Part shown: positions 18,383 through 27,217 of the stretch, piece by piece
Layout of the letters: every line of letters starts with the position of its first letter
How positions within the stretch are numbered: the first letter of the stretch is position 1
NCBI GenBank assembly: GCA_900143635.1
Contig: FREY01000001.1
Location: 217,324 to 281,323, forward strand
Direction: 5' to 3'
From: Rhodobacteraceae bacterium Alg231-04
GTDB taxonomy: Bacteria; Pseudomonadota; Alphaproteobacteria; Rhodobacterales; Rhodobacteraceae
DNA length: 64,000 bases
Made by a program: the position numbers and the translations under genes
The notes under the pieces: generated by a model
The model's input: only the letters and a program-made list of their open reading frames with translations
Told to the model about the DNA's origin: nothing
Databases searched by the model: none

Positions 18383-19117
18383 ATGAGCAACCGCCGGATT
18401 GTCCGCCTAAGCGGCGCAGACTGCCGCAGTTTTCTGCAAGGGCTGGTCACCAGCAATGTCGATAGGCTGGATCAGGGGCTGGTCTACGCCGCCCTGTTGA
18501 CGCCGCAGGGCAAATACCTGGCCGATTTTTTCCTCTCCCCGGACGGGGACGATGTCCTGTTGGATGTGTCGGAAGAAATCGCCGATGCACTGATCAAACG
18601 GCTGACCATGTATCGGTTGCGCGCCGCCGTCGAGATAACTGCGACAGACCTGCAGGTGGCCCGTGGCACTGGTACAGCCCCCGATGGCGCCCTGACAGAT
18701 CCGCGCCACCCCGACTTGGGCTGGCGGCTATACGGGGCTGAGGGCGGCGATGACGGCAGCGACTGGGAGGCCATCCGGGTCGCCCATTGCATCCCCGAAA
18801 CCGGCGTTGAGCTCACGCAGGACAGCTATATCCTTGAAGCAGGTTTTGAAGCGCTGAATGGCGTTGATTTCCGCAAGGGCTGTTATGTCGGTCAGGAAGT
18901 CACCGCACGGATGAAGCATAAGACCAAACTGCGCAAAGGGCTGCAGGTGGTCACTATCAGCGGCACCGCCCCCGCAGGCACGGAGATCACAGCCGATGGC
19001 AAACCGGCAGGCACCTTGTTCACCCAGAGCGGAGACAAGGCAATTGCCTATCTGCGATATGACCGCGCCCGTGGTCCGCTGGTTGCAGGGGATGCCACGC
19101 TCAGCTGGAACGGATGA
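18383..19117 (+). CDS. ygfZ: YgfZ/GcvT-domain tRNA-modifying/Fe-S cluster protein
   Basis: 244 residues. It has the family signature KGCYVGQEVTAR (near residue 175) and a GcvT-like tetrahydrofolate-binding fold beginning LSGADCRSFLQGLVTSN. YgfZ supports the repair or assembly of certain Fe-S enzymes, such as the methylthiotransferase MiaB, using folate. An AAGGAG lies nine bases before the ATG. It is divergent from the glycosyltransferase gene. The window also encodes RimO, an Fe-S methylthiotransferase (60917-62320). Confidence 0.9.
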   Translation: MSNRRIVRLSGADCRSFLQGLVTSNVDRLDQGLVYAALLTPQGKYLADFFLSPDGDDVLLDVSEEIADALIKRLTMYRLRAAVEITATDLQVARGTGTAPDGALTDPRHPDLGWRLYGAEGGDDGSDWEAIRVAHCIPETGVELTQDSYILEAGFEALNGVDFRKGCYVGQEVTARMKHKTKLRKGLQVVTISGTAPAGTEITADGKPAGTLFTQSGDKAIAYLRYDRARGPLVAGDATLSWNG

Positions 19118-19195
19118 CAAGATTGCCTTAACCCAGCTGCCTTAAGGCTGTGAACTGACACAGGCTCCGTCCTGCATTGCTGAAAGGACAACCTC

Positions 19196-19765
19196 ATGAA
19201 GACTCTATCCAAATTGGTCATGGCTGCTGCTTGCACAGGTTTTGCCGCCCTGCCCGCCGCCGCGGACGGCTATTGGGAATACCGAGACTGGCGCGTATTT
19301 GTGGACGAATACGACACCGGAGAGGATCTGCGCCGCAATTGCACGGCAATGACCGGCGGTGACGGGCTTCCCTCGCTGAAACTTCACATCTCCAATGGTG
19401 ACGGTGGTCCGCCGGACTATTATCCCGCCCCGACCTTTCATGAATCCGCGCCCCGCGGCCACAGCACACAGGTGCAGAACGGTCAGGCGCTCGGCTTTAT
19501 CTTTGACAATCAGGCAGTTTTCTACGCCATCGCCGACGGGTCATATGATGATGAGGGCTTTGCCTATGCTGATGCCAGCCCGCGCTGGCAGGATACGCTG
19601 AACATGCTGCTGTGGATGCAGGCCGGCCATAGTCTGGAGATCCGCACCGTTCAGCCCTATGGCGCTGGCGAACAGGTTTTACCGGTCAGCCTGAACGGTT
19701 TCACCGCCGCCTATGGCAAGATGATGGATGAATGCGGATTCTCCATCGCACTGCCCCGCTCCTAA
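19196..19765 (+). CDS. Secreted protein of unknown function
   Basis: 189 residues. A clear Sec signal peptide (residues 1-23, MKTLSKLVMAAACTG... cut after AAA) leads into a 165-residue periplasmic domain. There are two cysteines in the mature part (in LRRNCTAM and MDECGF), which could form a disulfide, and a C-terminal SLNGFTAAYGKMMDECGF pattern reminiscent of IalB/DUF1176-like beta-rich proteins, although I am not sure of the family. AAAGGA serves as ribosome-binding site. It lies 78 nt after ygfZ and may be co-transcribed. Confidence 0.7.
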   Translation: MKTLSKLVMAAACTGFAALPAAADGYWEYRDWRVFVDEYDTGEDLRRNCTAMTGGDGLPSLKLHISNGDGGPPDYYPAPTFHESAPRGHSTQVQNGQALGFIFDNQAVFYAIADGSYDDEGFAYADASPRWQDTLNMLLWMQAGHSLEIRTVQPYGAGEQVLPVSLNGFTAAYGKMMDECGFSIALPRS

Positions 19766-19766
19766 C

Positions 19767-19794
19767 AAAAAACCCGCAGCCAAGGGCTGCGGGT
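19767..19794 (-). terminator. Intrinsic terminator of efp
   Basis: A perfect 10-bp stem (ACCCGCAGCC / GGCTGCGGGT) with a 3-nt loop is followed on the minus strand by a run of six T. It lies just past the efp stop and may also halt the converging gene. Confidence 0.88.
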
Positions 19795-19819
19795 CTGATC
19801 ACTCCGATGGCCTGCGACA

Positions 19820-20383
19820 TCAGGCGCGTTCGGAATATTCCATGGTTTCGGTGTTCACCACGATCATCTCGTCCTGGCCAACGAAGGGCGGCACCATGAC
19901 TTTGACGCCGTTGTCCAGAATCGCCGGCTTGAAGGAGTTCGCAGCTGTCTGACCTTTGACGACCGGCTCTGTCTCGACGATTTTGCAGGTGACTTTCTGC
20001 GGCACGGTCGCGTTCAGCGCTTCTTCTTCGTAGAATTCCACGACGATGGTCATACCATCCTGCAGGAAGGGACGACGATCGCCGAGTAGTTCGGCAGAAA
20101 TCTGTGTCTGTTCGTAGGTTTCGGTGTCCATGAAGATCAGCATGCCATCGTCCTCATAGAGGAACTGCTGGTCTTTTTGCTCCAGACGCACACGCTCGAC
20201 CTTATCGGCCGACCGGAACCGCTCGTTAAGCTTTGAGCCATTGCGCAGGTTGCGAAGTTCGACCTGTGCAAATGCACCGCCTTTTCCGGGCTTTACGTGA
20301 TCCACTTTCACAGCAGCCCAGAGACCGTCATTATGCTCCAGCACGTTGCCTGGGCGGATTTCGTTACCGTTGATCTTGGGCAT
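19820..20383 (-). CDS. efp: Elongation factor P
   Basis: 187 residues, the normal three-domain length. EF-P rescues ribosomes stalled at consecutive prolines. The loop that enters the peptidyl-transferase centre reads KPGKGGAF, with the conserved lysine at position 34, the residue modified in many bacteria. The modification enzymes EpmA and EpmB are not in this window. A good promoter (20425-20453) precedes it and an intrinsic terminator follows, so it is a single-gene unit. Confidence 0.97.
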   Translation of the reverse strand: MPKINGNEIRPGNVLEHNDGLWAAVKVDHVKPGKGGAFAQVELRNLRNGSKLNERFRSADKVERVRLEQKDQQFLYEDDGMLIFMDTETYEQTQISAELLGDRRPFLQDGMTIVVEFYEEEALNATVPQKVTCKIVETEPVVKGQTAANSFKPAILDNGVKVMVPPFVGQDEMIVVNTETMEYSERA

Positions 20384-20424
20384 CGGTTTTTTGCCTCTCG
20401 GGTGTTGATGGATTGTTAATCAAC

Positions 20425-20453
20425 CCTATATCTGGCGGGTCTCGGGCTGGCAA
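20425..20453 (-). promoter_or_regulatory. Candidate sigma-70 promoter of efp
   Basis: On the minus strand TTGCCA and TATAGG are separated by 17 nt, about 40 nt upstream of the efp ATG. Confidence 0.55.
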
Positions 20454-20487
20454 GACAACGATATGTCGTAGGTGGTCTGGGGAAGCT

Positions 20488-20502
20488 ATGCAAAATTTGC
20501 AT
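20488..20502. promoter_or_regulatory. 15-bp palindrome between efp and the divergent small gene
   Basis: ATGCAAA-A-TTTGCAT has perfect 7-bp arms around one base, with a further ATGCAT eight bases on. It lies in the divergent intergenic region and could be an operator for either gene; no factor is known. Confidence 0.4.
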
Positions 20503-20600
20503 GAAAGATATGCATCTGCGGGCTACCCGAATCGACCTGAGTAGGTCATAAGGAGCGTCACGCCGGGAATTGCAAGAGCAAGAACAACAAAGGAAGCGAG

Positions 20601-20918
20601 ATGCGAGATTTCGTTGACGGCACTGCTTATAACAATGAGCAAGGCAACCGTGCCCGTAAACTTTTTGCAGCCGTTGTGTTGGCTGCGCTGGATGATGCCA
20701 TCGCTGACGACAAGAAGTATGGCAATGGTCCTGAACAGATCGCCCGCTGGGCCCGTTCGCGGGACGGCCGCGAGGTTCTGTCGTGCTCCGGTATCGACCC
20801 CAACGAGCGGGTTGTGTCGGGTCTGATGGAATTTGTCGGCCGCGGTGTGCGGACCTCTGTCGCGCTGTCGCGCGAAGAGAGCGAGCGCCGCAATGCGTCT
20901 CAGGCCGAAGCCGCCTGA
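20601..20918 (+). CDS. Small conserved hypothetical protein
   Basis: 105 residues. It has no signal peptide or membrane segment. It opens RDFVDGTAYNNEQGNRARKL, then a helix with LAALDDAIADDKKYG and a segment GPEQIARWARSRDGREVL. Proteins very like this are, as I recall, widespread in Rhodobacterales under a DUF label (possibly DUF6280), but I cannot confirm it. AAGGAAG is a good ribosome-binding site and a strong terminator follows, so it is a well-defined single gene. The function is unknown. Confidence 0.75.
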   Translation: MRDFVDGTAYNNEQGNRARKLFAAVVLAALDDAIADDKKYGNGPEQIARWARSRDGREVLSCSGIDPNERVVSGLMEFVGRGVRTSVALSREESERRNASQAEAA

Positions 20919-20938
20919 GCTACATCCAGAAAACTGGA

Positions 20939-20975
20939 AAAGAAAGACGCGTCCTGGGGGGCGCGTTTTTCTTTT
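20939..20975 (+). terminator. Intrinsic terminator
   Basis: A 13-bp stem (AAAGAAAGACGCG / CGCGTTTTTCTTT, one G-U pair) with a 10-nt loop and T-rich 3' arm lies 20 nt after the stop of the small conserved gene. Confidence 0.85.
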
Positions 20976-21134
20976 GGGCAAGCCCCTTTGGCAAAGAAAC
21001 CCCTTACGCCGCTTTCCCTGGTCCCTCTGTCGTCGCGGGAATAGCCGCCCTGCCCTGCGCGCCCCAGCTTTGAAAGACTTCCCAAAGGCTGCGAAATCAG
21101 TCATTTCGGGACCAAACGGCGAGAGGGCACCGGC

Positions 21135-22589
21135 ATGGCACGCGCAATCATGATCCAAGGCACCGGCAGCAATGTCGGTAAATCCATGCTTGTGGCCGGG
21201 CTGGCACGGGCCTTTACCAACCGCGGCCTGCGGGTGGCGCCCTTCAAACCGCAAAACATGTCCAACAATGCAGCCGTAACCGCCGATGGCGGCGAAATAG
21301 GCCGCGCACAGGCACTGCAGGCGCGCGCCTGCAAACGCAGCCCCCATACCGATATGAACCCGGTGCTGCTAAAGCCCGAAACGGACACCGGTGCGCAGGT
21401 GATCGTGCAGGGCAAACGCCGTGGCACCCAGGCGGCAGGATCCTTCATGCGCGACAAAAGCGGCCTGCTAGAGGCGGCGCTGGACAGCTATGCCCGGCTC
21501 TCCAAGGACGTCGATCTGGTGCTGATCGAGGGGGCCGGCTCTCCTGCGGAGACAAATCTGCGCAAGAACGACATCGCCAACATGGGATTCGCCTGTGCAG
21601 CCAAGGTTCCGGTGGTTCTGACCGGTGATATTCACCGTGGAGGCGTCATTGCCCAGATCGTCGGCACCCAGGCGGTGCTGGATCAGCCCGATCTGGACCG
21701 TATCGTCGGCTTTCTGGTCAACCGGTTCCGTGGCGATCTGAGCCTGTTTGACGCTGGCCGCGACGACATAGCCCGCCGGACCGGCTGGCCGTCTCTGGGG
21801 GTGATCCCCTGGTTCCACGACGCATGGCGCCTGCCGGCCGAGGATATGATGGATATCGCCTCTCACACAGGTGGCGCCTGTAAAATCGCGGTGCCCCAAC
21901 TGGAGCGGATGGCGAATTTCGACGATCTGGACCCGCTGTCCGCTGAGCCCAGTGTCACCGTCGAGATCGTGCCCCCCGGACACGCTCTGCCCGGCGATGC
22001 CGATGTCATTCTGATCCCCGGCAGCAAATCCACCATTGGCGACCTCGCCTTTTTGCGGGCGCAGGGCTGGGACATCGACATTCAGGCGCATCTACGCCGC
22101 GGCGGCCATGTGATGGGGATTTGCGGCGGCTACCAGATGCTGGGCAAGACCATAGACGACCCTGACGGCGTAGACGGGCGCCCCGGCAAGGTTGACGGGC
22201 TGGGCCTGCTGGATGTGCACACGGTGATGGGCGGCGACAAGACCGTCACCCTGACCGAGGCGCAGCTGATCGGCAGCAACACCGCCGTCAGCGGCTATGA
22301 AATCCACATGGGGCGCACCACCGGCACCGACTGCACCCGCGCCTGGCTGCGCGTTAAAGACCGCCCTGAAGGCGCGGCATCAGCGGATGGCAAGGTCCGT
22401 GGCTGTTATCTGCATGGGCTGTTTTCCTCTGACGCCTTTCGCGCCAGTTTTCTGCAGGGACTAGGCCATGAAAGCACCCTGGGCTACGAGGATGGTGTGG
22501 AAGACGTGCTGGATGCGCTGGCCGACCATATGGAACACCACATGGATCTGGACAAGATATGGGAGCTGGCGGCGACGGCCGGACAATAA
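21135..22589 (+). CDS. cobQ: Cobyric acid synthase
   Basis: 484 residues, the normal length. It amidates side chains b, d, e and g of adenosylcobyrinic acid a,c-diamide using glutamine and ATP, a late step of cobalamin synthesis. The N-terminal DethiobiotinSynthetase-like ATPase half starts [14 protein letters not shown] and has [12 protein letters not shown]; the C-terminal glutamine amidotransferase half has the nucleophile in [13 protein letters not shown] and the catalytic His in [14 protein letters not shown] lies upstream of the ATG. No other cob gene is next to it and no cobalamin riboswitch was recognised upstream. Confidence 0.96.
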   Translation: MARAIMIQGTGSNVGKSMLVAGLARAFTNRGLRVAPFKPQNMSNNAAVTADGGEIGRAQALQARACKRSPHTDMNPVLLKPETDTGAQVIVQGKRRGTQAAGSFMRDKSGLLEAALDSYARLSKDVDLVLIEGAGSPAETNLRKNDIANMGFACAAKVPVVLTGDIHRGGVIAQIVGTQAVLDQPDLDRIVGFLVNRFRGDLSLFDAGRDDIARRTGWPSLGVIPWFHDAWRLPAEDMMDIASHTGGACKIAVPQLERMANFDDLDPLSAEPSVTVEIVPPGHALPGDADVILIPGSKSTIGDLAFLRAQGWDIDIQAHLRRGGHVMGICGGYQMLGKTIDDPDGVDGRPGKVDGLGLLDVHTVMGGDKTVTLTEAQLIGSNTAVSGYEIHMGRTTGTDCTRAWLRVKDRPEGAASADGKVRGCYLHGLFSSDAFRASFLQGLGHESTLGYEDGVEDVLDALADHMEHHMDLDKIWELAATAGQ

Positions 22590-22613
22590 AAAAGCGCCCC
22601 TGAGGGCGCTTTT
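22590..22613. terminator. Bidirectional terminator between cobQ and the PopZ-like gene
   Basis: A 10-bp stem (AAAAGCGCCC / GGGCGCTTTT) with a 4-nt loop starts directly at the cobQ stop codon and has A/T ends for both directions. Confidence 0.85.
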
Positions 22614-22637
22614 CGCATCTGGTTGTGCCAGTCGCGT

Positions 22638-23441
22638 TTAGCCAAGATCCTGCGCGGCAAGCGCCCGGTGAATTTCCCGGCGGACCAGCTTGCGTACATT
22701 CCGGGTGATACGTTCACCCAGCGCGCCCTGCAGCTCTTCGCGGACGATATCGGCCACCAGTTCACGCAGCGTATCTTCGTCCAGAACGGTTTCGTCCGAA
22801 GACAATGCCTCCAGAGTCTCACCGATCACCGCCTCTTCGGCCAGCTGGGCAGGCTCCAGATCTTCGACCGGCGCCGCCTCTTCAAACGGAGCCTCCTGCC
22901 GTTGTTCGTGATCTTCCCAGGCAAGGGCTTCTACATTGGTGCCAGCATAGGCATCTGCGGATTCACCATCCGGTTCCCACTGGTCTTCGGTTCCGCCAAT
23001 AACCGCTTCAAGCGCGGCAATCTTCTCCTGAAGGGAGGAGCTGCTAACCGCTTGATCCGAAACGGCTCCTGCGGCTTCATATAGGGTTGAATCAGCATTT
23101 TTCCACGGCGAAGACGCCTCTACGGCTTCAGCAGTATCGGCACTCTCGTCCGGCTTCTCGGATGGGAGGTCGTCTTGCGCAGCCTGTTGCTCTTCCGGGC
23201 GCCAGATGCTCTTCAAATCAAAAGTGTCGGCGCATTTTTCCGGCGCCGCAGCCTGAGGAGATTCGGCGGCACCCGTTGTTTCAGGCACCCGCTGCGCAGG
23301 GGTCAAAACCAACCTGTCGGGCTGAAAGGAAACACTTGCAGATGTGCGTGCAGCGTCACCCCCACGGGTGTCTTCGCTCACCAGTCGACGGATCGAAGAC
23401 AAGACATCTTCAATTCCAGGGTTTTGCACAGGTTCTGACAT
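22638..23441 (-). CDS. PopZ-like polar organizing protein (DUF2497-type)
   Basis: 267 residues. The layout is that of the Caulobacter polarity hub PopZ: a short N-terminal helix (IEDVLSSIRRLVSED), a long acidic Ser/Pro/Glu-rich linker (about 25-200), and C-terminal helices ending LRELVADIVREEL and VRKLVRREIHRAL. In PopZ these parts bind clients, phase-separate and oligomerise at the cell pole. The neighbours tolC and pcm on the same strand repeat the Caulobacter order, where popZ (CC1319) lies beside the TolC-like rsaFa (CC1318). The ATG at 23441 is chosen because upstream codons lack family similarity. Sequence identity is low, so this is a strong inference rather than proof. Confidence 0.65.
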   Translation of the reverse strand: MSEPVQNPGIEDVLSSIRRLVSEDTRGGDAARTSASVSFQPDRLVLTPAQRVPETTGAAESPQAAAPEKCADTFDLKSIWRPEEQQAAQDDLPSEKPDESADTAEAVEASSPWKNADSTLYEAAGAVSDQAVSSSSLQEKIAALEAVIGGTEDQWEPDGESADAYAGTNVEALAWEDHEQRQEAPFEEAAPVEDLEPAQLAEEAVIGETLEALSSDETVLDEDTLRELVADIVREELQGALGERITRNVRKLVRREIHRALAAQDLG

Positions 23442-23520
23442 TTTTTGGATCACCACTCTTGCCTGTTGGCTACAGAGTGTAGCGGCAGTACCGGCTTCAC
23501 ACAACCGGTACTGCGAATTG

Positions 23521-24942
23521 TCACTGTTTGCCGAGTGCCTTCATCACCCGGTCCAGATCCGACCCTTGGGTGCTGACCGCATAGGGAGCAGATTTGACCA
23601 GATTATAGTAGACGGTCGGGTCATAGACTTCGACCGGCAGGCTCAGATGTGCGGCGGTCAGCAAACCCTGCGACTGCAGCAGCTGGAACGCAGCAACGGC
23701 CTGATTGGCCCGCGCCTGCACGCGCGAGGTCTGCGCGTCCAGAAGTTCCTGTTCAGACTGCAGAACATCCAACGTGGTGCGGGCACCCAATGTTGCCTCC
23801 TCGCGGATACCGTCAAAGGCGACCCCAGCGGCGCGCACGCGCTCATTCGAGGAGACAAGGCTCGCCCGGGCGGTTTCCAGCGCCACGTAAGCCGCCGCAA
23901 CATCCTGAACGACTGCGCGCTGCACAGAAATCAGCACGCCCTTTTCGGCATCCACACTGGCCAGCGCCGATCTGCGGGCCGATGACAGCGCACCGCCAGC
24001 AAAGACCGGTTGCGTCAATGTCAGCGAAACGCTGGCATCTTCACCATCGGCGAAACGGGACCCGCCAATTTCGTCCCGGAAACTAAGTGCGCCCCCAAGA
24101 CGGACATTCGGCCCCAGATTGCGGGCTGCTGCATTGGCTGAATACTCAGCTGAGCGGACAGAATGCTGTTGTGACAAAAGATTGGGGTGATTGCGCACCG
24201 CAATGTTCTCTGCCGATTGCAGCGAAGGTGCGCGTTGCGGCAGGTTTGGCTGCCCTGTCAGTTTGCCCGGCGCATTGCCGACAACCTCAGCATAGCGCGC
24301 CTCACCGGCAAGCAGGTCACCTCGGCTTTCGGTCAGGCTGGCCTGCGCCGCCGCGACCCGGCTTTCCGCCAGCGCCACATCGGTTCGGGTGACTTCACCC
24401 ACTTCAAATCGATCCTGCGCGGCTTTCAGTTCTTCCTGCAAAAGGCGCAGGTTGTTCTGACGAAGCGATACGGTTTCTTCTTGCAGCAGCACATTGATAT
24501 AGACGGACACCGCATCAAACAGCACCCGCTGTTCGACATCCAGAAGGCTCTGCCGGGTTGCCAGCACCGCTTCCTGCGCGGACAGCTGACGGTTCTGCGA
24601 GGCGCCATTGTCAAACAGCAGCCAGCTAAACTCCAGACCGGTCGACAAAGACCCGCCCTCGTTCCTACCAATCGGCGTCGTCGTATTACGTGCATAGCTG
24701 TAGCTGGCACGGGTGACCCAGTCGATCACCGGCCGCAGCTGTGACACAGCGGTCGCCAGGTTTTCATCCTGAATGCGCAACAGCGCCCGGTTCTGTTCCA
24801 GCAGGCCGCTGGTGCGATAGGCACCAACCAGTGCATCGGTCAGATTATCAGCTATTGCCGCCTTTGGCGTCATTACCATCAATGCTAGGCCGCTCACTGC
24901 GGCGAAGCTACGGAAGAAATTTTTCGTCACTCGTTTACGCAT
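23521..24942 (-). CDS. TolC family outer membrane efflux protein
   Basis: 473 residues. A signal peptide (residues 1-31, MRKRVTKNFFRSFAAVSG..., cut after AIA) precedes two homologous halves of long helices and beta-barrel strands, with the usual ASYSYARN-, RFEVGEVTRTDVALAE- and LDVLQSEQELLDAQ-type repeats. It forms the outer membrane channel for type I secretion or RND efflux. GAGG precedes the ATG at 24942; a further 18 codons upstream are in frame but would spoil the signal peptide. It lies 126 nt downstream of pcm and 79 nt upstream of the PopZ-like gene. Confidence 0.92.
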   Translation of the reverse strand: MRKRVTKNFFRSFAAVSGLALMVMTPKAAIADNLTDALVGAYRTSGLLEQNRALLRIQDENLATAVSQLRPVIDWVTRASYSYARNTTTPIGRNEGGSLSTGLEFSWLLFDNGASQNRQLSAQEAVLATRQSLLDVEQRVLFDAVSVYINVLLQEETVSLRQNNLRLLQEELKAAQDRFEVGEVTRTDVALAESRVAAAQASLTESRGDLLAGEARYAEVVGNAPGKLTGQPNLPQRAPSLQSAENIAVRNHPNLLSQQHSVRSAEYSANAAARNLGPNVRLGGALSFRDEIGGSRFADGEDASVSLTLTQPVFAGGALSSARRSALASVDAEKGVLISVQRAVVQDVAAAYVALETARASLVSSNERVRAAGVAFDGIREEATLGARTTLDVLQSEQELLDAQTSRVQARANQAVAAFQLLQSQGLLTAAHLSLPVEVYDPTVYYNLVKSAPYAVSTQGSDLDRVMKALGKQ

Positions 24943-25068
24943 TTGTTGCCTCGACCACCCTGCCCCAATTCGGGGCTGTTTCACCTCCCGGGCCACCGGG
25001 GGGAGCAGCCAGAGTCTTTAACCAATCTCGTTCACTGCGACGGTCGAGACCAGAGTCCCGGCTGCCGG

Positions 25069-25722
25069 TCAGAGCTGAAATTCAGCCTCGGCTGCAAAGC
25101 CGGGCAACACCGGCGCACCCGCGTTGAACGCAAACCGCCAGGAAATCTGATCGCCGGATTTATAGCCAATCCGGACTTCACCCAGCGCACCCCTCATGAA
25201 AAGAGATGCGACGCGACCGCCATCTTTCAACTGTGTAAGCAGTTCATCCGGCAGTTTTTCTACGCCGCCTTGCACCAAAACCACATCATAGGGGCCATGT
25301 TCGGCAGCGCCTTCGGCCAATGCACCTTCATGCACAACGGCATTATCCGCGCCACTTTCCAGCAGCAGGGTCTGCGCTTCACCCGCCATCTCAGCATCTT
25401 CTTCGACGGCAATCACCATCTGTGCCAGACGGGCAATAACGGCTGAGGAATAGCCCAGACCGCAGGCCACATCGAGGACCAGCTCATCGGGCTGAATATC
25501 CAGCACATCCAGCATCTTGGCCAGGGTGCGCGGCTCCAGCAGGCAGCGGCCGTTGCCCAGGTCCAGGTTTTGATCAGCATAGGCCGCCTCGCGGTCGGCA
25601 TCCGGCACAAAACCCTCACGCGCGACGGCAAGCATCGCGTCAATGATCGGGAATTTGGTCACATCCGACGGGCGGATCTGCGTGTCGACCATCATGCGGC
25701 GGCGATCGGCGAAATCAGTCAT
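25069..25722 (-). CDS. pcm: Protein-L-isoaspartate O-methyltransferase family protein
   Basis: 217 residues. It has DTQIRPSDVTKFPIIDAML at the N-terminus and the SAM-binding loop VLDVACGLGYSSAVIARL. The family methylates isoaspartyl residues so they can be repaired; this alphaproteobacterial group, always beside tolC, is divergent and its true substrate is not established. The ATG at 25722 gives the usual MTDFxxRRxMMVDTQ start; another ATG lies at 25734. No clear ribosome-binding site is visible. Confidence 0.82.
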   Translation of the reverse strand: MTDFADRRRMMVDTQIRPSDVTKFPIIDAMLAVAREGFVPDADREAAYADQNLDLGNGRCLLEPRTLAKMLDVLDIQPDELVLDVACGLGYSSAVIARLAQMVIAVEEDAEMAGEAQTLLLESGADNAVVHEGALAEGAAEHGPYDVVLVQGGVEKLPDELLTQLKDGGRVASLFMRGALGEVRIGYKSGDQISWRFAFNAGAPVLPGFAAEAEFQL

Positions 25723-25908
25723 AGCGAAACCCATGTATTCAGTGTGTTGCTTGGCTTTTGCCACATCCACGGGTTGCCGGCAACGGTGCTGAAAGCGAAA
25801 ATCGGAGGCTGTGGCACAGTGCCCCCGCACCCCGGCAGAGTGACACTGCCACCGGGCCATAAATTTCAGTGCAAGAATAGCAACTTACCGCGCAATTCAT
25901 GCCTGAAG

Positions 25909-26418
25909 CTACTTCTTTTTTACATATTTGGTCAGGATAACAATGCGCTGCCCCTCGACCCGGCCCTCAATATGCTCGGGGTTTTCCGCCACCAGTGAGA
26001 TGCCGCGTACCGCCGTGCCCCGCTTGGCGGTGAAGCCCGCGCCTTTGACCGGCAGATCCTTAATCAGCACCACATTGTCACCCTGCGCAAGGGCTGCGCC
26101 ATTGCTGTCGCGATGGGCCGAGGGGGCGGCAATATTATCGACCCAGGCGCGGGTTTCATCGTCGAGCCACAGTTGCTCGGCCAGATCACGCGCCCAGTCC
26201 TGATCCTCCAGCCGCGTCAGCAGCCGCGCCGCCAGCACCTGTACCGCAGCTTCTTCGGACCACATGGCAGAGGCGAGACAGCGCATATGGGCGGGATCGG
26301 GCGTGCCATCGACCTGCGCCAGACAGGTGGCGCAGATCTGCACGCCGGCCCCCTCCGGGCCGCCACTCACGGCGAAAAACTCTAGCGGGGCGTCGGCGGA
26401 ACACAGGGCGCAGGTCAT
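25909..26418 (-). CDS. PhnA-like zinc-ribbon protein
   Basis: 169 residues. The N-terminus has two CxxC pairs (CALC and CATC), a probable zinc ribbon, followed by a helical middle. The C-terminal 70 residues form the PhnA/YjdM domain with DSNGAALAQGDNVVLIKDL and EHIEGRVEGQRIVILTKYV. Despite the name, PhnA/YjdM is not established as a phosphonate-degradation enzyme. An AAGGA site precedes the ATG. It follows the DksA-like gene by 68 nt on the same strand and may be in its transcript, and so under the FNR box at 26861. Confidence 0.85.
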   Translation of the reverse strand: MTCALCSADAPLEFFAVSGGPEGAGVQICATCLAQVDGTPDPAHMRCLASAMWSEEAAVQVLAARLLTRLEDQDWARDLAEQLWLDDETRAWVDNIAAPSAHRDSNGAALAQGDNVVLIKDLPVKGAGFTAKRGTAVRGISLVAENPEHIEGRVEGQRIVILTKYVKKK

Positions 26419-26486
26419 GACGGTCTATCCTTTTTGGCAGTGCCCCTCCCCTTACGGCGAAGGCTGCGCAAAAGAAAGGCCGCGCA

Positions 26487-26801
26487 TCAGCTGGCGCAGT
26501 TGCGGCAGAACGGCGTGGCCGGCAGCAGGTCCAGCCGGTCCGGCAGGATATCGGCACCGCATTTCACACAGGAGCCGTAGGATCCATCGGCAACGCGCGC
26601 CAGCGCCGCATCGATCATCCGCACCTCGTCCAATTCGGCCTGACCGAGGCTTTCCAGCACCTCATCCCCCTGCCGCTCCGACGCGCGATCCTCCCAGTCC
26701 TTGGGCATCTGCTCATCCAGCGCATGCTCAACATCCAGCAGGTGACCGACCAGTTCAATCCGGCGGGCTTGAAGCGTCTTTTTGCGGGCTGCAGTGTCCA
26801 T
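26487..26801 (-). CDS. DksA/TraR-type C4 zinc-finger protein
   Basis: 104 residues, the short form. A helical N-terminal half contains DWEDRASERQGDEVLE in place of the acidic coiled-coil tip of DksA, and the C-terminal zinc finger is C-x2-C-x17-C-x2-C (SCVKCG ... FCRNC). Such proteins enter the secondary channel of RNA polymerase and modulate initiation; the short forms can act without ppGpp, as TraR does. A strong AGGAGG ribosome-binding site is present. An FNR box (26861-26874) is centred about 66 nt upstream of the ATG, suggesting control by oxygen. Confidence 0.88.
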   Translation of the reverse strand: MDTAARKKTLQARRIELVGHLLDVEHALDEQMPKDWEDRASERQGDEVLESLGQAELDEVRMIDAALARVADGSYGSCVKCGADILPDRLDLLPATPFCRNCAS

Positions 26802-26860
26802 GGCGGATGCCTCCTTGTGATCTGACGCAGGTAAGGTGGCACAGGCCCCGCAGCGCGGCC

Positions 26861-26874
26861 TTGATATGCGTCAA
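26861..26874. promoter_or_regulatory. FNR/FnrL-type binding site
   Basis: TTGAT-ATGC-GTCAA matches the TTGAY-N4-RTCAA pattern of FnrL sites. Its centre is 66 nt before the DksA-like ATG (minus strand) and 94 nt before the entericidin ATG (plus strand), so it could serve either or both. A start 41.5 nt from the centre would give a 25-nt leader for the DksA-like gene, although no good -10 is visible there. Confidence 0.65.
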
Positions 26875-26961
26875 CCTATGCTGGCAGAGGGCTGGTGATC
26901 CTGCTAATCATGCCCCAAGCGTGCCGATGAATGCGCGCCGCCAAAACACGGAGAGACAGTA

Positions 26962-27099
26962 ATGATGCGCACCCTTCTGATCACCCTTGCCCTGCTGGGC
27001 CTCACCGCCTGCGAAACCACCAAAGGCGCTGGCAAGGACATCCAGAAAGCCGGCCAAGCCATCACCGGCGCCGCACAGGACGTTCAGGAAAGCCTGTAA
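26962..27099 (+). CDS. Entericidin A/B family small lipoprotein
   Basis: 45 residues. A lipoprotein signal peptide (MMRTLLITLALLGLTAC) ends at a lipobox LTAC with Cys17, followed by ETTKGAGKDIQKAGQAITGA, the typical short amphipathic entericidin body. These lipoproteins sit in the membrane and in enteric bacteria form a toxin/antidote-like pair; only one copy is present here. GGAGAG precedes a double ATG (26962 and 26965). It is divergent from the DksA-like gene across the FNR box. Confidence 0.85.
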   Translation: MMRTLLITLALLGLTACETTKGAGKDIQKAGQAITGAAQDVQESL

Positions 27100-27217
27100 C
27101 GACGCCTTTGGGCGTACACCGCCCCGCTACGAGCTTGCATTGGAGACGTGGTAACCGCTCTTGCAGGGCGCCGCTCATGTGCGCGCAGCCCCAAGTATCA
27201 CAGATGCCATGATAGTA

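Noticed and set aside
20976-21134. Possible cobalamin riboswitch upstream of cobQ
   Set aside because: No B12-box-like conserved core or suitable pairing was seen.
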